Shown here: piece by piece, positions 1 to 9,683 of the stretch
Position numbering within the stretch: the stretch's first letter is position 1
How the letters are laid out: every line of letters starts with the position of its first letter
Assembly (NCBI RefSeq): GCF_001434475.1
Contig: NZ_AZGF01000004.1
Location: 62,001-126,000 of the forward strand
Length of the DNA: 64,000 nt
Direction of reading: 5' to 3'
From: Paucilactobacillus suebicus DSM 5007 = KCTC 3549
GTDB taxonomy: Bacteria > Bacillota > Bacilli > Lactobacillales > Lactobacillaceae
Notes under the pieces: model-generated
What the model saw: only the letters and a program-made list of their open reading frames with translations
What the model was told of the DNA's origin: nothing
Database searches by the model: none
Program-made: the position numbers and the translations under genes

Positions 1-820
1 TTAGGTATTCTGCTGCCTGATAAATTCCTTCTAATTCACGACCAGGAACATCGAGATCACGAGCCTGACGGGATCCAGTACAAATAACCACTCTGTCGTA
101 CTGTTCTTTGATTGCTTCAGCAGTAATATCTTTGCCAACTTCGGTATTTGGCATTAATTTGATGCCAACTTGGCGTAATGCATCGATTCTGCGTTCCACA
201 ATTTCCTTTGGCAATTTCATATTAGGAATGCCATACATGAGGAAACCGCCGAAACGATCATCCCGTTCGTATAAAGTGACTGAATGGCCTAGCTGATTAA
301 GGCGCCACGCTGCTGAAATACCAGCGGGTCCACTACCGATAACTGCAATTTTTTTGCCTGTTCTCCGGATTGGTCTGCCGGAATCAACAACCCAACCATT
401 TTTGAACGCCTGTTCAATAATAAACTTTTCATTATTACGGATTGTAACGCCGGGGCCGTTCAACGCATTAACACACGAAACTTCACATGGAGCAGGACAA
501 ACTCGGCCAGTCATGTCTGGTAGGTAGTTGGTTCTGGTCAATCGTTCAAAAGCACGTTTATCTTGGTTTTTGTAAACCAAATCGTTCCATTCTGGAATTA
601 AGTTGTCGTTAGGACAGCCACTGACGGCTTTACCATCTCCATAGAATACGCCGTGATGGCAGAATGGAATCCCGCAGTTCATACATCGTGCGGCCTGGAT
701 ACGTCGATCTTCATCACTCAAGTCCAATTCCATCACGTCAAAGTCCTTGATTCGTTTCATGATTGGACGCATTGGGTTATTTTTCCGGGCATATAATAGA
801 AAGCCTCTCGGATTTCCCAT
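1..820 (-). CDS. gltD: Glutamate synthase small subunit, N-terminal part (cut by window edge)
   Basis: The beta subunit of glutamate synthase feeds electrons from NAD(P)H through FAD and [4Fe-4S] clusters to GltB, which makes glutamate from glutamine and 2-oxoglutarate in the cytoplasm. About 273 codons of a protein that is usually 480-490 residues are present; the C-terminal half lies before base 1. The translation starts MGNPRGFLLYARKN, carries the N-terminal Cys groups of the Fe-S domain (RCMNCGIPFC, then CPAPCEVSC), and reaches the FAD-binding GSGPAGISAAW motif. A strong AGGAGGA lies 7 nt before the ATG. It starts 12 bp after the gltB stop, so the two form one operon. Identification is firm; only completeness is unknown. 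Confidence 0.95.
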   Translation of the reverse strand, partial: MGNPRGFLLYARKNNPMRPIMKRIKDFDVMELDLSDEDRRIQAARCMNCGIPFCHHGVFYGDGKAVSGCPNDNLIPEWNDLVYKNQDKRAFERLTRTNYLPDMTGRVCPAPCEVSCVNALNGPGVTIRNNEKFIIEQAFKNGWVVDSGRPIRRTGKKIAVIGSGPAGISAAWRLNQLGHSVTLYERDDRFGGFLMYGIPNMKLPKEIVERRIDALRQVGIKLMPNTEVGKDITAEAIKEQYDRVVICTGSRQARDLDVPGRELEGIYQAAEYL

Positions 821-832
821 TGTTGATTCCTC

Positions 833-3800
833 CTAACTTTGGCTGCTGGTAGCGGCGTAAAATGCCTTTTCAACTACCTGTTCTTCAGGTACACCAGCAT
901 CTTCATATTGTTTAATCAGATCGTGCATCTTGTGATAATCACGTGGATAGACTTTGATGAACGTATCTTTTTCTTCGTCCCAGTTGTCCAAAATCTTTTT
1001 GGCAGTGAATGAATTAGTAAAGTAGTAATGTTTTTGCAACAGATCTTTCAATACCGTTGTATCATCACTAGTTTCGTCGAGTTTAAAAGTATCAACCAAT
1101 TCTGGATTAAGTTGTTTCTTAAATTGGTGAGTCCAGTCGTACACATAAGCTACACCACCAGACATGCCGGCAGCAAAGTTACGTCCAGTTCTGCCAAGGA
1201 TAACGGCCACACCACCGGTCATGTATTCACAACCGTTATTGCCGACACCTTCAACGACGACTTTTGCACCGGAATTACGAACGCAGAAACGCTCGCCAGC
1301 ACGGCCATTAAAGTATGCTTCACCACTAGTGGCACCAAAGCATGCAACGTTGCCAACGATTGGAGCGTGTGCGTAAAGGTCTTGAGCCTGTTTTGGAGCA
1401 GCAACGATCAAACGCCCACCGGATAATCCTTTACCAACATAATCATTGGCTTCACCAGTTAGTTTGATTTCCAAACCCTGAGTGATAAATGCACCAAAGC
1501 TTTGTCCTGCAGTACCCTTGTAATTGAATTTCATTAGTCCAGGTTTCAAAGTGTTATTGCCGAAGTGAGCTGCAATCCAGCCACCCATACGGGCGCCAGC
1601 AGTTCTGTCCGTATTATTGATTGGCAGATTAATGGTCGTAGCATTGCCATTTTCCAAGCTGGTCTTGGCAAACGCATCCAAATCTGGCCAGTCGTACTTC
1701 GGTTTGAATGGATCCTTTGCTTTTCTTTCAATCGAAATGGTTTTACCAATCATCCGATCGTAGTTCAGTGATTTAGCCTTACCTGCGGGTATATACCGTG
1801 GGGATAGGTGTTCACCGTGGCCAACCATTTCATCAATTGTCCGGTATCCCAGTTTGGCCATTTCTTCACGCAGGTCCTGTGCCAAGAAACGCATCATGTT
1901 CATGACGTGTTCAGGCTTGCCAGCATAAAGTTTGCGTAAATCTGGATTCTGAGTCGTAATACCAATTGGACAAGTATTCAAGTTACATTTGCGCATCATG
2001 ACACAACCAATTGAGACCATTGTTAACGTCGCAAAGCTAAATTCCTCGGCACCAAGCATGATGGCAACAGCAATGTCACGACCAGTCATGAGTTTACCAT
2101 CTACTTCTAACGTCGTCCGTTGGCGTAAATGATTTAAGGCTAGTGTTTGGTGTGCATCAGCAAGTCCCATTTCCCATGGCAGACCACTGTCACGAGTTGA
2201 GTTGCGGGGTGCCGCACCTGTGCCACCATCGTAGCCAGCAATGACAACTGTATTAGCGCCAGCTTTAACAACGCCGGCGGCTATTGTTCCGACACCAGTT
2301 GAAGAAACCAGTTTAACGTTAATGATTGCGTAGGGATTAACCTGCTTTAGGTCATAGATTAACTGTGCTAAATCTTCAATTGAGTAAATATCGTGATGAG
2401 GTGGCGGAGAGATGAGCTGCACGCCTGCAATTGATCCACGAATGTCAGCGACCCACGGGTAAGCTTTACCAGCAGGTAACTGACCACCTTCGCCGGGCTT
2501 AGCACCTTGAGCCATTTTAATTTGAATTTCTTCAGCGTTCATTAGGTACTCTGTATTCACGCCAAAACGAGCGGTTGAAACTTGTTTAATTTTACTGTGA
2601 CGATCGAGACCATCAGCACCGACTTTGAAACGACGACGGTCTTCTCCACCTTCACCAGTATTACTTTTAGCTCCTAGTTTATTCATCGCAATCGCAATTG
2701 TTTCATGTGCTTCTTGTGATAGTGAACCAAAACTCATGGCTCCACTCTTGAACCGTTTAACAATTGAACTGACCGGCTCAACTTCATCGATTGGAACTGA
2801 TTGACGATCCGTACTATCGATGTTCCACATTGAGCGCAGGGTAACCGGGTCAGTTAAAGCTTCCTGGTTCATCTGGTCAGCATATTTTTGATATTCATCA
2901 TACTTACCAGTCCGAACCGCCTTTTGAAACTGATAAATTGATTTTGGATTGTAAAGATGATGTTCACCATCAACTTTAAATTGAAAGCTACCACCGGAAG
3001 GTAGATCATCAATGGCGTGATTATCGAATGCGTCTTGGTATTTTTCATAGTACTCTGATTCAATTTGGTTAAGATCAAGTCCACCGATTCTACTTGGTGT
3101 ACCAGTAAAGTATTGGCTAACGACTTCATCATTCAAACCGACAGCTTCAAACAATTGAGCACCTTGATACCCAGCAACTGTTGAAATACCCATTCTGCTC
3201 ATGATTTTAACAATCCCTTTAACAGAAGCATGACAGTAATTATCTAATTGTTTTTCGTAACCGCGTTCCACTAGGGTAGCGAATGCGCCATATGGGTGAA
3301 TGGCAGCTGCACCGTATCCAACGAGGCAGGCAAAATGGTGAATTTCACATGCTTCCGCCGTATCGACGACAATTGAAGCATCAGTGCCTTTTCCCTGAGC
3401 GACTAAGTAATTGTGTAAACCGGCCACTGCCAGTAAAACAGGGATTGTCATCTGGTTATCAGCCACACTACGATCAGTCAAAATCAAAATTGACGCTCCG
3501 TTGTCGATGGCATTTTCTGCACGCTTAAATACTGCTTCAAGTGCGTGACCGAGCCGATTAGGAATATCGTTCAGATCATATGCTAGCGAAATTTCCTTAA
3601 CCTTTAATGAAGGAAGATCCAAACTAGTCAATTTAGCAAATTCTTGGTTATTTAAAATTGGACTATCAATTTTTAGCTTTTGACAGTTGTCAGCAATGTC
3701 TTTTGTAATATCATCGTCGCGACCTAAGAATAAGGTAGTGTCGATAACCACCTTTTCACGTAAGGGATCAATTGGTGGATTAGTAACTTGAGCGAATGAC

Positions 3801-5302
3801 TGTTTGAAATATGTAAACAGGGACTCAGACTTTTTACTCAAGACTGCCAACGGAGAGTCAAACCCCATGGCAACAACAGGTTCGCCACCATTTTGAGCCA
3901 TCGGTATTAGTGCAGTCTCGATCACTTCGTGAGTATAGCCGTTGCGACGCCATAATTTTTGTAGCTCGTCATCACTGATTTTGGCATCTGCCTTAACTTC
4001 TGGCAAATTATCAAGTGTTAATCGATTAGCAGTTAACCATTGCTGGTAAGGGTGAGCGGTTGAAAATTCTTGTTTTAGTTGATCAGACTTATAAATTTTA
4101 TGTTTGTTGGTATCTACCAGTAACATTTCAGCAGGTGATAAGATGCCCTTTTCCTTGATATCAGTTGGCTTAATATCTACAATTCCTGACTCCGATCCGA
4201 CAACTAGCACATTGTCATTAGTTAACGTATATCTGGAAGGACGCAAACCATTACGATCCAAAAATGCGCCGACCTGGATACCATCGGTGAAACATAGGGC
4301 GGCAGGCCCGTCCCATGGAGCCATGAAGGTTGCGTTGTATTCGTCAAATGCGCGTTCTTCTGGAGCCATTGATGCATCAGGTCCCCAAGCTTCAGGAATC
4401 ATCATCATCAGTGCCTGGGGAATTGATCGTCCATGACGATATAAATATTCCATGCAATTTTCCAACTTGGCAGAGTCGGAATCATCTTCATCATAAATTT
4501 CAATGCCATGGGAAGTCAGCCAATTTTCCGCACCTTTTAAGGTGTTGATTTCACCGTTGTGGGCAAGAAATCTAAATGGTTGTGCACGTTCCCAGCTTGG
4601 GAAGGTGTTGGTTGAGAACCGTGAATGAATCAAACAAATGGCACTTTGCATACTTGGTTCGTGCAAATCTGGGTAGAATAGGCCAACTTGGTACGCATGA
4701 AGCATCCCCTTATACACAATTGTGCGGCTTGAAAGTGAGCAGATGGCAAATGATTGATGGCCAAATGTCTTTTCAAGCTGACGTCGTAAATGATAAAGTT
4801 GATCCTCAAAAGGACGGCCAATTTTAACGTCCACTGGTCGTTTAATAATTAATTGAATGAACGCGGGCATTGACTTTTGGGCTGCAGGCCCGCAACTTTC
4901 ATAAACGAAAGGCACGTTTCTGGTCCATAGTATAGGAAAACCCGCATCATTAATTTGTGTTCTGATTGAAGCCAACATTGTTTCCTTTTCACGACTATCG
5001 TGAGGTAAAAACAACTGGGCTACTGCATAATCTCCGTAGTCTGGCAGTGCTTGATTCTTAGCGGCCATTTGACTACGAAAGAATGAATCAGGCATAGCCA
5101 TTAAAATTCCGGCACCGTCACCAGTGTCAGGTTCGGCACCGGTACCGCCACGGTGATTCATTCTTTGGAGCATGGTCAAAGCTTTTTCAACCAATTCATG
5201 GCTAGCATTACCATCAACTTGTGTAATAAATCCCATCCCACAAGCATCATGTTCAAACTCGGGGGAATACATTAACTTACCTTTGGACATTTGACTGCTC
5301 AT
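833..5302 (-). CDS. gltB: Glutamate synthase large subunit
   Basis: The alpha subunit hydrolyses glutamine, channels the ammonia and forms glutamate on FMN. At 1489 residues it has normal full length. The N-terminal class II amidotransferase nucleophile is Cys21 in HDACGMGF, so a 20-residue propeptide is expected to be removed. Downstream are the FMN-binding barrel (GEGGQLPAGKAYPW, GYDGGTGAAPRNS), the [3Fe-4S] ligands in CVMMRKCNLNTC at roughly residue 1120, and the Gly-rich C-terminal domain (GVGNNGCEYMTGG). The ATG has an AGGTGG ribosome site 5-6 nt upstream. It is followed by gltD. No LysR-type gltC regulator lies beside it; regulation is not evident beyond the promoter candidate upstream. 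Confidence 0.97.
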   Translation of the reverse strand: MSSQMSKGKLMYSPEFEHDACGMGFITQVDGNASHELVEKALTMLQRMNHRGGTGAEPDTGDGAGILMAMPDSFFRSQMAAKNQALPDYGDYAVAQLFLPHDSREKETMLASIRTQINDAGFPILWTRNVPFVYESCGPAAQKSMPAFIQLIIKRPVDVKIGRPFEDQLYHLRRQLEKTFGHQSFAICSLSSRTIVYKGMLHAYQVGLFYPDLHEPSMQSAICLIHSRFSTNTFPSWERAQPFRFLAHNGEINTLKGAENWLTSHGIEIYDEDDSDSAKLENCMEYLYRHGRSIPQALMMMIPEAWGPDASMAPEERAFDEYNATFMAPWDGPAALCFTDGIQVGAFLDRNGLRPSRYTLTNDNVLVVGSESGIVDIKPTDIKEKGILSPAEMLLVDTNKHKIYKSDQLKQEFSTAHPYQQWLTANRLTLDNLPEVKADAKISDDELQKLWRRNGYTHEVIETALIPMAQNGGEPVVAMGFDSPLAVLSKKSESLFTYFKQSFAQVTNPPIDPLREKVVIDTTLFLGRDDDITKDIADNCQKLKIDSPILNNQEFAKLTSLDLPSLKVKEISLAYDLNDIPNRLGHALEAVFKRAENAIDNGASILILTDRSVADNQMTIPVLLAVAGLHNYLVAQGKGTDASIVVDTAEACEIHHFACLVGYGAAAIHPYGAFATLVERGYEKQLDNYCHASVKGIVKIMSRMGISTVAGYQGAQLFEAVGLNDEVVSQYFTGTPSRIGGLDLNQIESEYYEKYQDAFDNHAIDDLPSGGSFQFKVDGEHHLYNPKSIYQFQKAVRTGKYDEYQKYADQMNQEALTDPVTLRSMWNIDSTDRQSVPIDEVEPVSSIVKRFKSGAMSFGSLSQEAHETIAIAMNKLGAKSNTGEGGEDRRRFKVGADGLDRHSKIKQVSTARFGVNTEYLMNAEEIQIKMAQGAKPGEGGQLPAGKAYPWVADIRGSIAGVQLISPPPHHDIYSIEDLAQLIYDLKQVNPYAIINVKLVSSTGVGTIAAGVVKAGANTVVIAGYDGGTGAAPRNSTRDSGLPWEMGLADAHQTLALNHLRQRTTLEVDGKLMTGRDIAVAIMLGAEEFSFATLTMVSIGCVMMRKCNLNTCPIGITTQNPDLRKLYAGKPEHVMNMMRFLAQDLREEMAKLGYRTIDEMVGHGEHLSPRYIPAGKAKSLNYDRMIGKTISIERKAKDPFKPKYDWPDLDAFAKTSLENGNATTINLPINNTDRTAGARMGGWIAAHFGNNTLKPGLMKFNYKGTAGQSFGAFITQGLEIKLTGEANDYVGKGLSGGRLIVAAPKQAQDLYAHAPIVGNVACFGATSGEAYFNGRAGERFCVRNSGAKVVVEGVGNNGCEYMTGGVAVILGRTGRNFAAGMSGGVAYVYDWTHQFKKQLNPELVDTFKLDETSDDTTVLKDLLQKHYYFTNSFTAKKILDNWDEEKDTFIKVYPRDYHKMHDLIKQYEDAGVPEEQVVEKAFYAATSSQS

Positions 5303-5359
5303 TTAACCACCTACTTTAATAAACATTAGTTAAAAATTAAATTCTTTGCTTAATTTCTC

Positions 5360-5388
5360 ATGATATTCTAATTATTCTTTCAAAGCAA
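5360..5388 (-). promoter_or_regulatory. Candidate gltBD promoter
   Basis: Read on the minus strand: TTGCTT, a 17-bp spacer, then TATCAT, about 58 nt before the gltB ATG. The rest of the gene-free stretch towards the suf promoter is very AT-rich and shows no other clear feature. Motif-based only. Confidence 0.4.
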
Positions 5389-5581
5389 TGTAATTTTCAC
5401 TAAATTAATTTATTAAATTGTGCATTTTACACAAAAATTCATCATTATTTGCATTAATTACAATTAAAATGACAAAAGTGGTTTAAAATATTCCAAATTT
5501 ATATTAAGATAGTTTCTAATTTTATAACATAGCTTTCCGCGATCACTTGGGTATTTGTGGCATTTAGTGATTTAATTAAGA

Positions 5582-5611
5582 TTGCAAATAGTAGGTCGTT
5601 GTGGTTATAAT
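5582..5611 (+). promoter_or_regulatory. Candidate suf operon promoter
   Basis: TTGCAA, an 18-bp spacer and a perfect TATAAT. Transcription from here would begin near 5618 and give a leader of about 277 nt before the sufC ATG, which is unusually long for a gene without a known riboswitch class. Confidence 0.55.
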
Positions 5612-5647
5612 TTAATTCAATTTTAATTAATAAAGAGGTGAAAGCCC

Positions 5648-5699
5648 AATCAAATTTGACTGGTTGGTGAATGTGTCAGATTTGATTTAAGTGACCAGT
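5648..5699 (+). promoter_or_regulatory. Structured element in the suf leader, with two competing pairings
   Basis: The arms 5648-5660 (AATCAAATTTGAC) and 5675-5687 (GTCAGATTTGATT) form a 13-bp stem with one G-U pair around a 14-nt loop. GACTGGTT at 5658-5665, spanning stem and loop, can instead pair with GACCAGTT at 5693-5700 (six Watson-Crick pairs plus two wobbles), giving a pseudoknot or an alternative fold. GCCC at 5644 and GGGC at 5728 could close a larger domain. Further down, GTGATAACA occurs twice (near 5717 and 5765). I recognise no riboswitch class and no T-tract terminator. Confidence 0.4.
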
Positions 5700-5894
5700 T
5701 GAACTACCTACATAGTGATAACACGACGGGCAATGTTACAGTTTGCTGAACAAATAGTAAAACGTGATAACATAAGACTTGAAATGTTTTGCACCGTGGT
5801 TAATGATGACTATTTCGTGAATGGTTATCGCACCATAATTTACAACGCTGCTTGACAGCAATTAATAACATAAATGAGAAAGGGGCTTGTCAGT

Positions 5895-6728
5895 ATGTCA
5901 ACACTTAAGGTCACAGACCTTCACGTCAGTGTTACTGATGAAGAAGAAAAAACAGAACGGGAAATTTTAAAGGGGGTTGATTTAACAATCAACACCGGTG
6001 AAACTCATGCAATCATGGGGCCTAACGGGACTGGTAAGTCGACTCTTTCTGAAACGATTATGGGAAATCCTAATTATATCGTCACTCAAGGGGACGTCAC
6101 CATTGATGGAGAAAGTATTTTAGGCAAGCCCGTTGATGAACGCGCAAGATTAGGATTGTTTTTAGCAATGCAGTATCCTGCTGAAATTAAAGGAATTACC
6201 AATGCTGAGTTTATGCGTGCAGCTATTAATTCACGCCGTGCGGATGATGACCAAATCTCTATTCGTAGTTTCTTAAAAGAATTAGATAAAAACATTAAAA
6301 CGTTGAACATGACCGAAGAAATGACTGAACGCTACTTAAATGAAGGATTCTCTGGTGGTGAAAAAAAGCGTAATGAAATTTTACAATTGATGATGATCAA
6401 ACCTAAGTTTGCCATTCTTGACGAAATTGACTCTGGTCTTGATATTGACGCTCTCCAAGTTGTTGCCCAGGGCGTTAATGAAATGGCTAGCCCAGATTTT
6501 GGGACTTTGATGATTACTCATTACCAGCGTTTACTTAACTATATTCACCCAGATCAAGTTCATGTGATGATGGATGGCCGCATTGTCAAAACTGGGGATG
6601 CCTCATTGGCCGAAGAACTTGAGGAAAAGGGGTACGCCGGTTTACGTGATGAGTTAGGCATTGATGCAAACTTAGTTGATGACGACGTTGATCAGACCGC
6701 AGACGCCACCGGAAATGGAGATGATTAG
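5895..6728 (+). CDS. sufC: Fe-S cluster assembly ATPase SufC
   Basis: SufC is the ABC-type ATPase of the SufBCD scaffold that builds Fe-S clusters in the cytoplasm. The 277-residue protein has Walker A GPNGTGKST, the signature FSGGEKKRNE typical of SufC, Walker B FAILDEIDSGLD and the H-loop ITHYQR. I use the ATG at 5895 (MSTLKVTD) because AGAAAGGGG stands 9 nt before it; an in-frame ATG seven codons upstream has no ribosome site and would add residues absent from the family. It ends one base before the sufD start. The acidic C-terminal tail (DDDVDQTADATG) is slightly longer than usual. Confidence 0.96.
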   Translation: MSTLKVTDLHVSVTDEEEKTEREILKGVDLTINTGETHAIMGPNGTGKSTLSETIMGNPNYIVTQGDVTIDGESILGKPVDERARLGLFLAMQYPAEIKGITNAEFMRAAINSRRADDDQISIRSFLKELDKNIKTLNMTEEMTERYLNEGFSGGEKKRNEILQLMMIKPKFAILDEIDSGLDIDALQVVAQGVNEMASPDFGTLMITHYQRLLNYIHPDQVHVMMDGRIVKTGDASLAEELEEKGYAGLRDELGIDANLVDDDVDQTADATGNGDD

Positions 6729-6729
6729 A

Positions 6730-8022
6730 ATGCCAAAGTCAGCAGTATTGGCACTCGATCCAGTTCTTTTGTCTGCAGCTAAATTTGATGACGAGCCCCA
6801 GTGGTTAACGGATTTACGTCAATCTTCATGGGACAAGGCAAAAGAGTTGGCATTACCAGAGTTTGCCAAGATTAATTATCGTCACTGGCCATTACTAGAA
6901 TTTGCTCAAGATGGTCAGACTAATACCAATATTCCCGATGATATTCAGGCAGAGACTGAATCATATAACTTTGTTTCAGTTGGCAAAACAACTGTTAAAT
7001 CTGCGATTCCTGATGATTTAGTGAAGCAGGGAGTTGTTTTTTGCGATTTGCAAACTGCCGCTAAGAAACATGCAGAGTTACTATCAAAATATTTATTTAC
7101 TAAAGCAATTAAGCCGGATGAGGATCGGTTGACGGCCGTTAATGCATCGTTGATGGATAGTGGTGTTTTCCTGTATGTTCCTCATGACGTTTCAATTAAA
7201 GAACCTATCAGTTTGTTGCAGGTTCAGGACAGTCGTCAAAAAACTAATTTTGTGAATCATAACGTGATTGTGACAGACGACAACAGTAGTGTTCAGGTAC
7301 TTCAGAGAACTGAGACCATTGGTGATGCTGAAAATCCTGCGAGTGTTGCTGTTGAGGTGATTTCAGGACCAGGTAGTCATATCAAATTTTCTTCACTAGA
7401 TTCTTTGAGTGAAAAAACTAATGCTTACTTTAATCGTCGAGGTCATCTTGAAAAAGATTCAGAAATTGATTGGACGATGGGTGTCTTAAATGATGGCAAC
7501 ACGATTGCAGATTTTGATTCTGATCTAAAAGGTACCGGTTCTCATGCCGAGGTTCAGACAGTTGCCATTTCGACTGGCAAACAGACACAAGGTATCGATA
7601 CCAGTGTTACAAATTATGGAAAACATTCAGAGGGTAACATCCTGCAACGTGGCGTTTTGCTTGAAAAGTCTGCACTAGTATTTAATGGTGTTGGTAAAAT
7701 TATTCACGGAGCTCATGGTTCAAAAGCCCAACAAGAAAACCGAATTTTGATGTTGTCGCCAGAGGCTCGTGGGGATGCTAATCCAATTCTCTTAATTGAT
7801 GAAAACGATGTGATCGCTGGGCACGCAGCCAGTGTTGGTCGAGTTGATCAAAAACAGTTGTATTACTTAATGAGTCGTGGCTTAACTAAAGAAGTTGCTC
7901 AACGACTGGTTATTTTGGGATTTTTGGGGGTTGTTTTAACCGAAATTCCAATTGCCGCTGTGCGTAACCAAATGATTGCAATGATCGAAAGGAAGCTAAT
8001 CAATGGACAACGGACTGAATAA
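6730..8022 (+). CDS. sufD: Fe-S cluster assembly scaffold protein SufD
   Basis: SufD pairs with SufB to form the core scaffold on which SufC acts. The 430-residue protein carries the beta-helix core of the SufBD family and the conserved C-terminal stretch GHAASVGRVDQKQLYYLMSR. The start chosen is the ATG at 6730 (MPKSAVLALD), with GGAG 9 nt upstream inside the end of sufC; an in-frame start 54 nt earlier would overlap sufC without a good ribosome site. It overlaps sufS by 20 bp, so translation is probably coupled. Order C-D-S-U-B is the standard Firmicutes order. Confidence 0.95.
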   Translation: MPKSAVLALDPVLLSAAKFDDEPQWLTDLRQSSWDKAKELALPEFAKINYRHWPLLEFAQDGQTNTNIPDDIQAETESYNFVSVGKTTVKSAIPDDLVKQGVVFCDLQTAAKKHAELLSKYLFTKAIKPDEDRLTAVNASLMDSGVFLYVPHDVSIKEPISLLQVQDSRQKTNFVNHNVIVTDDNSSVQVLQRTETIGDAENPASVAVEVISGPGSHIKFSSLDSLSEKTNAYFNRRGHLEKDSEIDWTMGVLNDGNTIADFDSDLKGTGSHAEVQTVAISTGKQTQGIDTSVTNYGKHSEGNILQRGVLLEKSALVFNGVGKIIHGAHGSKAQQENRILMLSPEARGDANPILLIDENDVIAGHAASVGRVDQKQLYYLMSRGLTKEVAQRLVILGFLGVVLTEIPIAAVRNQMIAMIERKLINGQRTE

Positions 8023-9241
8023 TTCGAGAAAAGATTTTCCAATTTTAGACCAACAAGTTAATGGCGAAGAGTTAGTTTACTTAGATAATGCTGCGACCAC
8101 TCAAAAACCGATGGCGGTTTTAAATGAAATTATGCGTTATTACGAACACGATAATGCAAATGTTCATCGCGGTGTTCACACACTAGCCGAACGCGCAACA
8201 ACCAGTTTTGAAGCGGCACGCGATAAGATTGCTGCGTTCATTAATGCTCCTAGCCGCAAAACGGTGATTTACACACGATCAACGACTGAAGGATTGAACT
8301 GGGTTGCTAGTAGTTTCGGCAATTTGGTGGTTAATGAAGGTGACGAAATAGTTATTTCCGAGCTGGAACACCATAGTAATGTTGTTCCGTGGCAACAGGT
8401 AGCTGCTAAACAGCACGCGACGCTGAAGTATATTGGGCTCACTAAAGATGGTGAGCTTGACATGGACGATGCTCGCCAGAAGATTACGGACGACACCAAA
8501 ATTGTGTCAATTGCACAGGCAGCTAACGTCATGGGCGTCACTAATCCCATTAAAGAATTAGCTAAGATAGCTCATTCTCATGGTGCATACATGATCGCAG
8601 ATGGGGCTCAAGCTGCTCCCCATATGAAGATTGACGTTCAGGATTTGGATGTTGATTTTTACGCATTTTCAGGTCACAAAATGTTGGCGCCAACTGGAAT
8701 TGGTGCTTTATATGGCAAGGAAGACTTACTTAATCAAATGCCGCCGGCACAATTTGGCGGTGAAATGATTGATTTTGTCCATCATCAGACGGCTTCATGG
8801 AAGGAATTACCTTGGAAATTTGAAGCCGGTACACAAAATATTAGTGGTGCAATCGCATTTGGTGCTGCCATTGATTACTTAAACGATTTAGGAATGGACA
8901 ATATTGAAGCTTATGAACATGAATTAGTAGAATACACATTACCCAAATTAGTGGCCATTGATGGTGTGACAGTGTACGGTCCCCATGATCCAGCCAAACA
9001 TACAGGTGTGATGGCATTTAATTTGGATAACTTACATCCTCATGATGTCGCAACTGGTCTGGACATGGAGGGGATTGCTGTTCGCGCTGGTCATCACTGT
9101 GCACAGCCTTTAATGGAATATTTAAACGTTACAGCAACTGCTCGTGCTAGTTTCTATTTCTACAACACGAAAGCTGAAGCAGATCATTTAATTGAATCGA
9201 TCGAAGCAGTAAAGGAGTTCTTTAACAATGGGGCTAGCTAA
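8003..9241 (+). CDS. sufS: Cysteine desulfurase SufS
   Basis: SufS is the PLP enzyme that takes sulfur from cysteine and passes it as persulfide to SufU. The 412-residue protein is full length. The PLP lysine is K226 in FSGHKMLAPTG and the catalytic cysteine is C366 in RAGHHCAQPL; the RAGHHCAQ context is that of group II desulfurases. The start lies 20 bp inside sufD with GGA about 10 nt upstream. It overlaps sufU by 14 bp, matching the known SufS-SufU partnership. Confidence 0.97.
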   Translation: MDNGLNNSRKDFPILDQQVNGEELVYLDNAATTQKPMAVLNEIMRYYEHDNANVHRGVHTLAERATTSFEAARDKIAAFINAPSRKTVIYTRSTTEGLNWVASSFGNLVVNEGDEIVISELEHHSNVVPWQQVAAKQHATLKYIGLTKDGELDMDDARQKITDDTKIVSIAQAANVMGVTNPIKELAKIAHSHGAYMIADGAQAAPHMKIDVQDLDVDFYAFSGHKMLAPTGIGALYGKEDLLNQMPPAQFGGEMIDFVHHQTASWKELPWKFEAGTQNISGAIAFGAAIDYLNDLGMDNIEAYEHELVEYTLPKLVAIDGVTVYGPHDPAKHTGVMAFNLDNLHPHDVATGLDMEGIAVRAGHHCAQPLMEYLNVTATARASFYFYNTKAEADHLIESIEAVKEFFNNGAS

Positions 9242-9683
9242 ATTAAATCAATTATATCGTGAGGTTGTATTAGATCATTCACAGCATCCACATCACAAGG
9301 GTAAGCTACCAGAGGCTAACGGCGAACTGGAGTTACGTAACCCAACTTGTGGTGATGTCATCAGTGTTCAGGTTCAAATTAATGATAATAAAATTGAAAA
9401 ATTATACTTCGAGGGTAGTGGCTGCACAATTTCGCAAGCTTCTGCTAGCATGATGACCACGGCGTTGACTGGTCAACCAGTGGAACATGCGCGTGAGTTG
9501 ATCACTGATTTTTCTAATTTGATTATGGGTAAAGAAATCAGCGAAGAGGCTGAAGACGAGCTTGGGGATGCTGCAGTGATTGGCACTGTCGCAGAATTTC
9601 CGACTCGCATTAAGTGTGCGGCGTTATCATGGCATGCGCTTGATGAGTTATTAGAAAAGAAGGAGGCTGAAAAGAATGGCTGA
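9228..9683 (+). CDS. sufU: Zinc-dependent sulfurtransferase SufU
   Basis: SufU accepts persulfide sulfur from SufS through a zinc-bound cysteine and hands it to the SufBCD scaffold. The 151-residue protein has the three conserved cysteines C41 (NPTCGD), C66 (GSGCTIS) and C130 (RIKCAAL), and the insertion before the third cysteine that separates SufU from IscU. It starts inside the end of sufS and overlaps sufB by 8 bp, so all genes from sufD to sufB are translationally coupled. Confidence 0.95.
   Translation: MGLAKLNQLYREVVLDHSQHPHHKGKLPEANGELELRNPTCGDVISVQVQINDNKIEKLYFEGSGCTISQASASMMTTALTGQPVEHARELITDFSNLIMGKEISEEAEDELGDAAVIGTVAEFPTRIKCAALSWHALDELLEKKEAEKNG

Noticed and set aside
1028-1426. 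Plus-strand frame of 132 codons inside gltB
   Set aside because: Antisense shadow of the conserved C-terminal domain of gltB.
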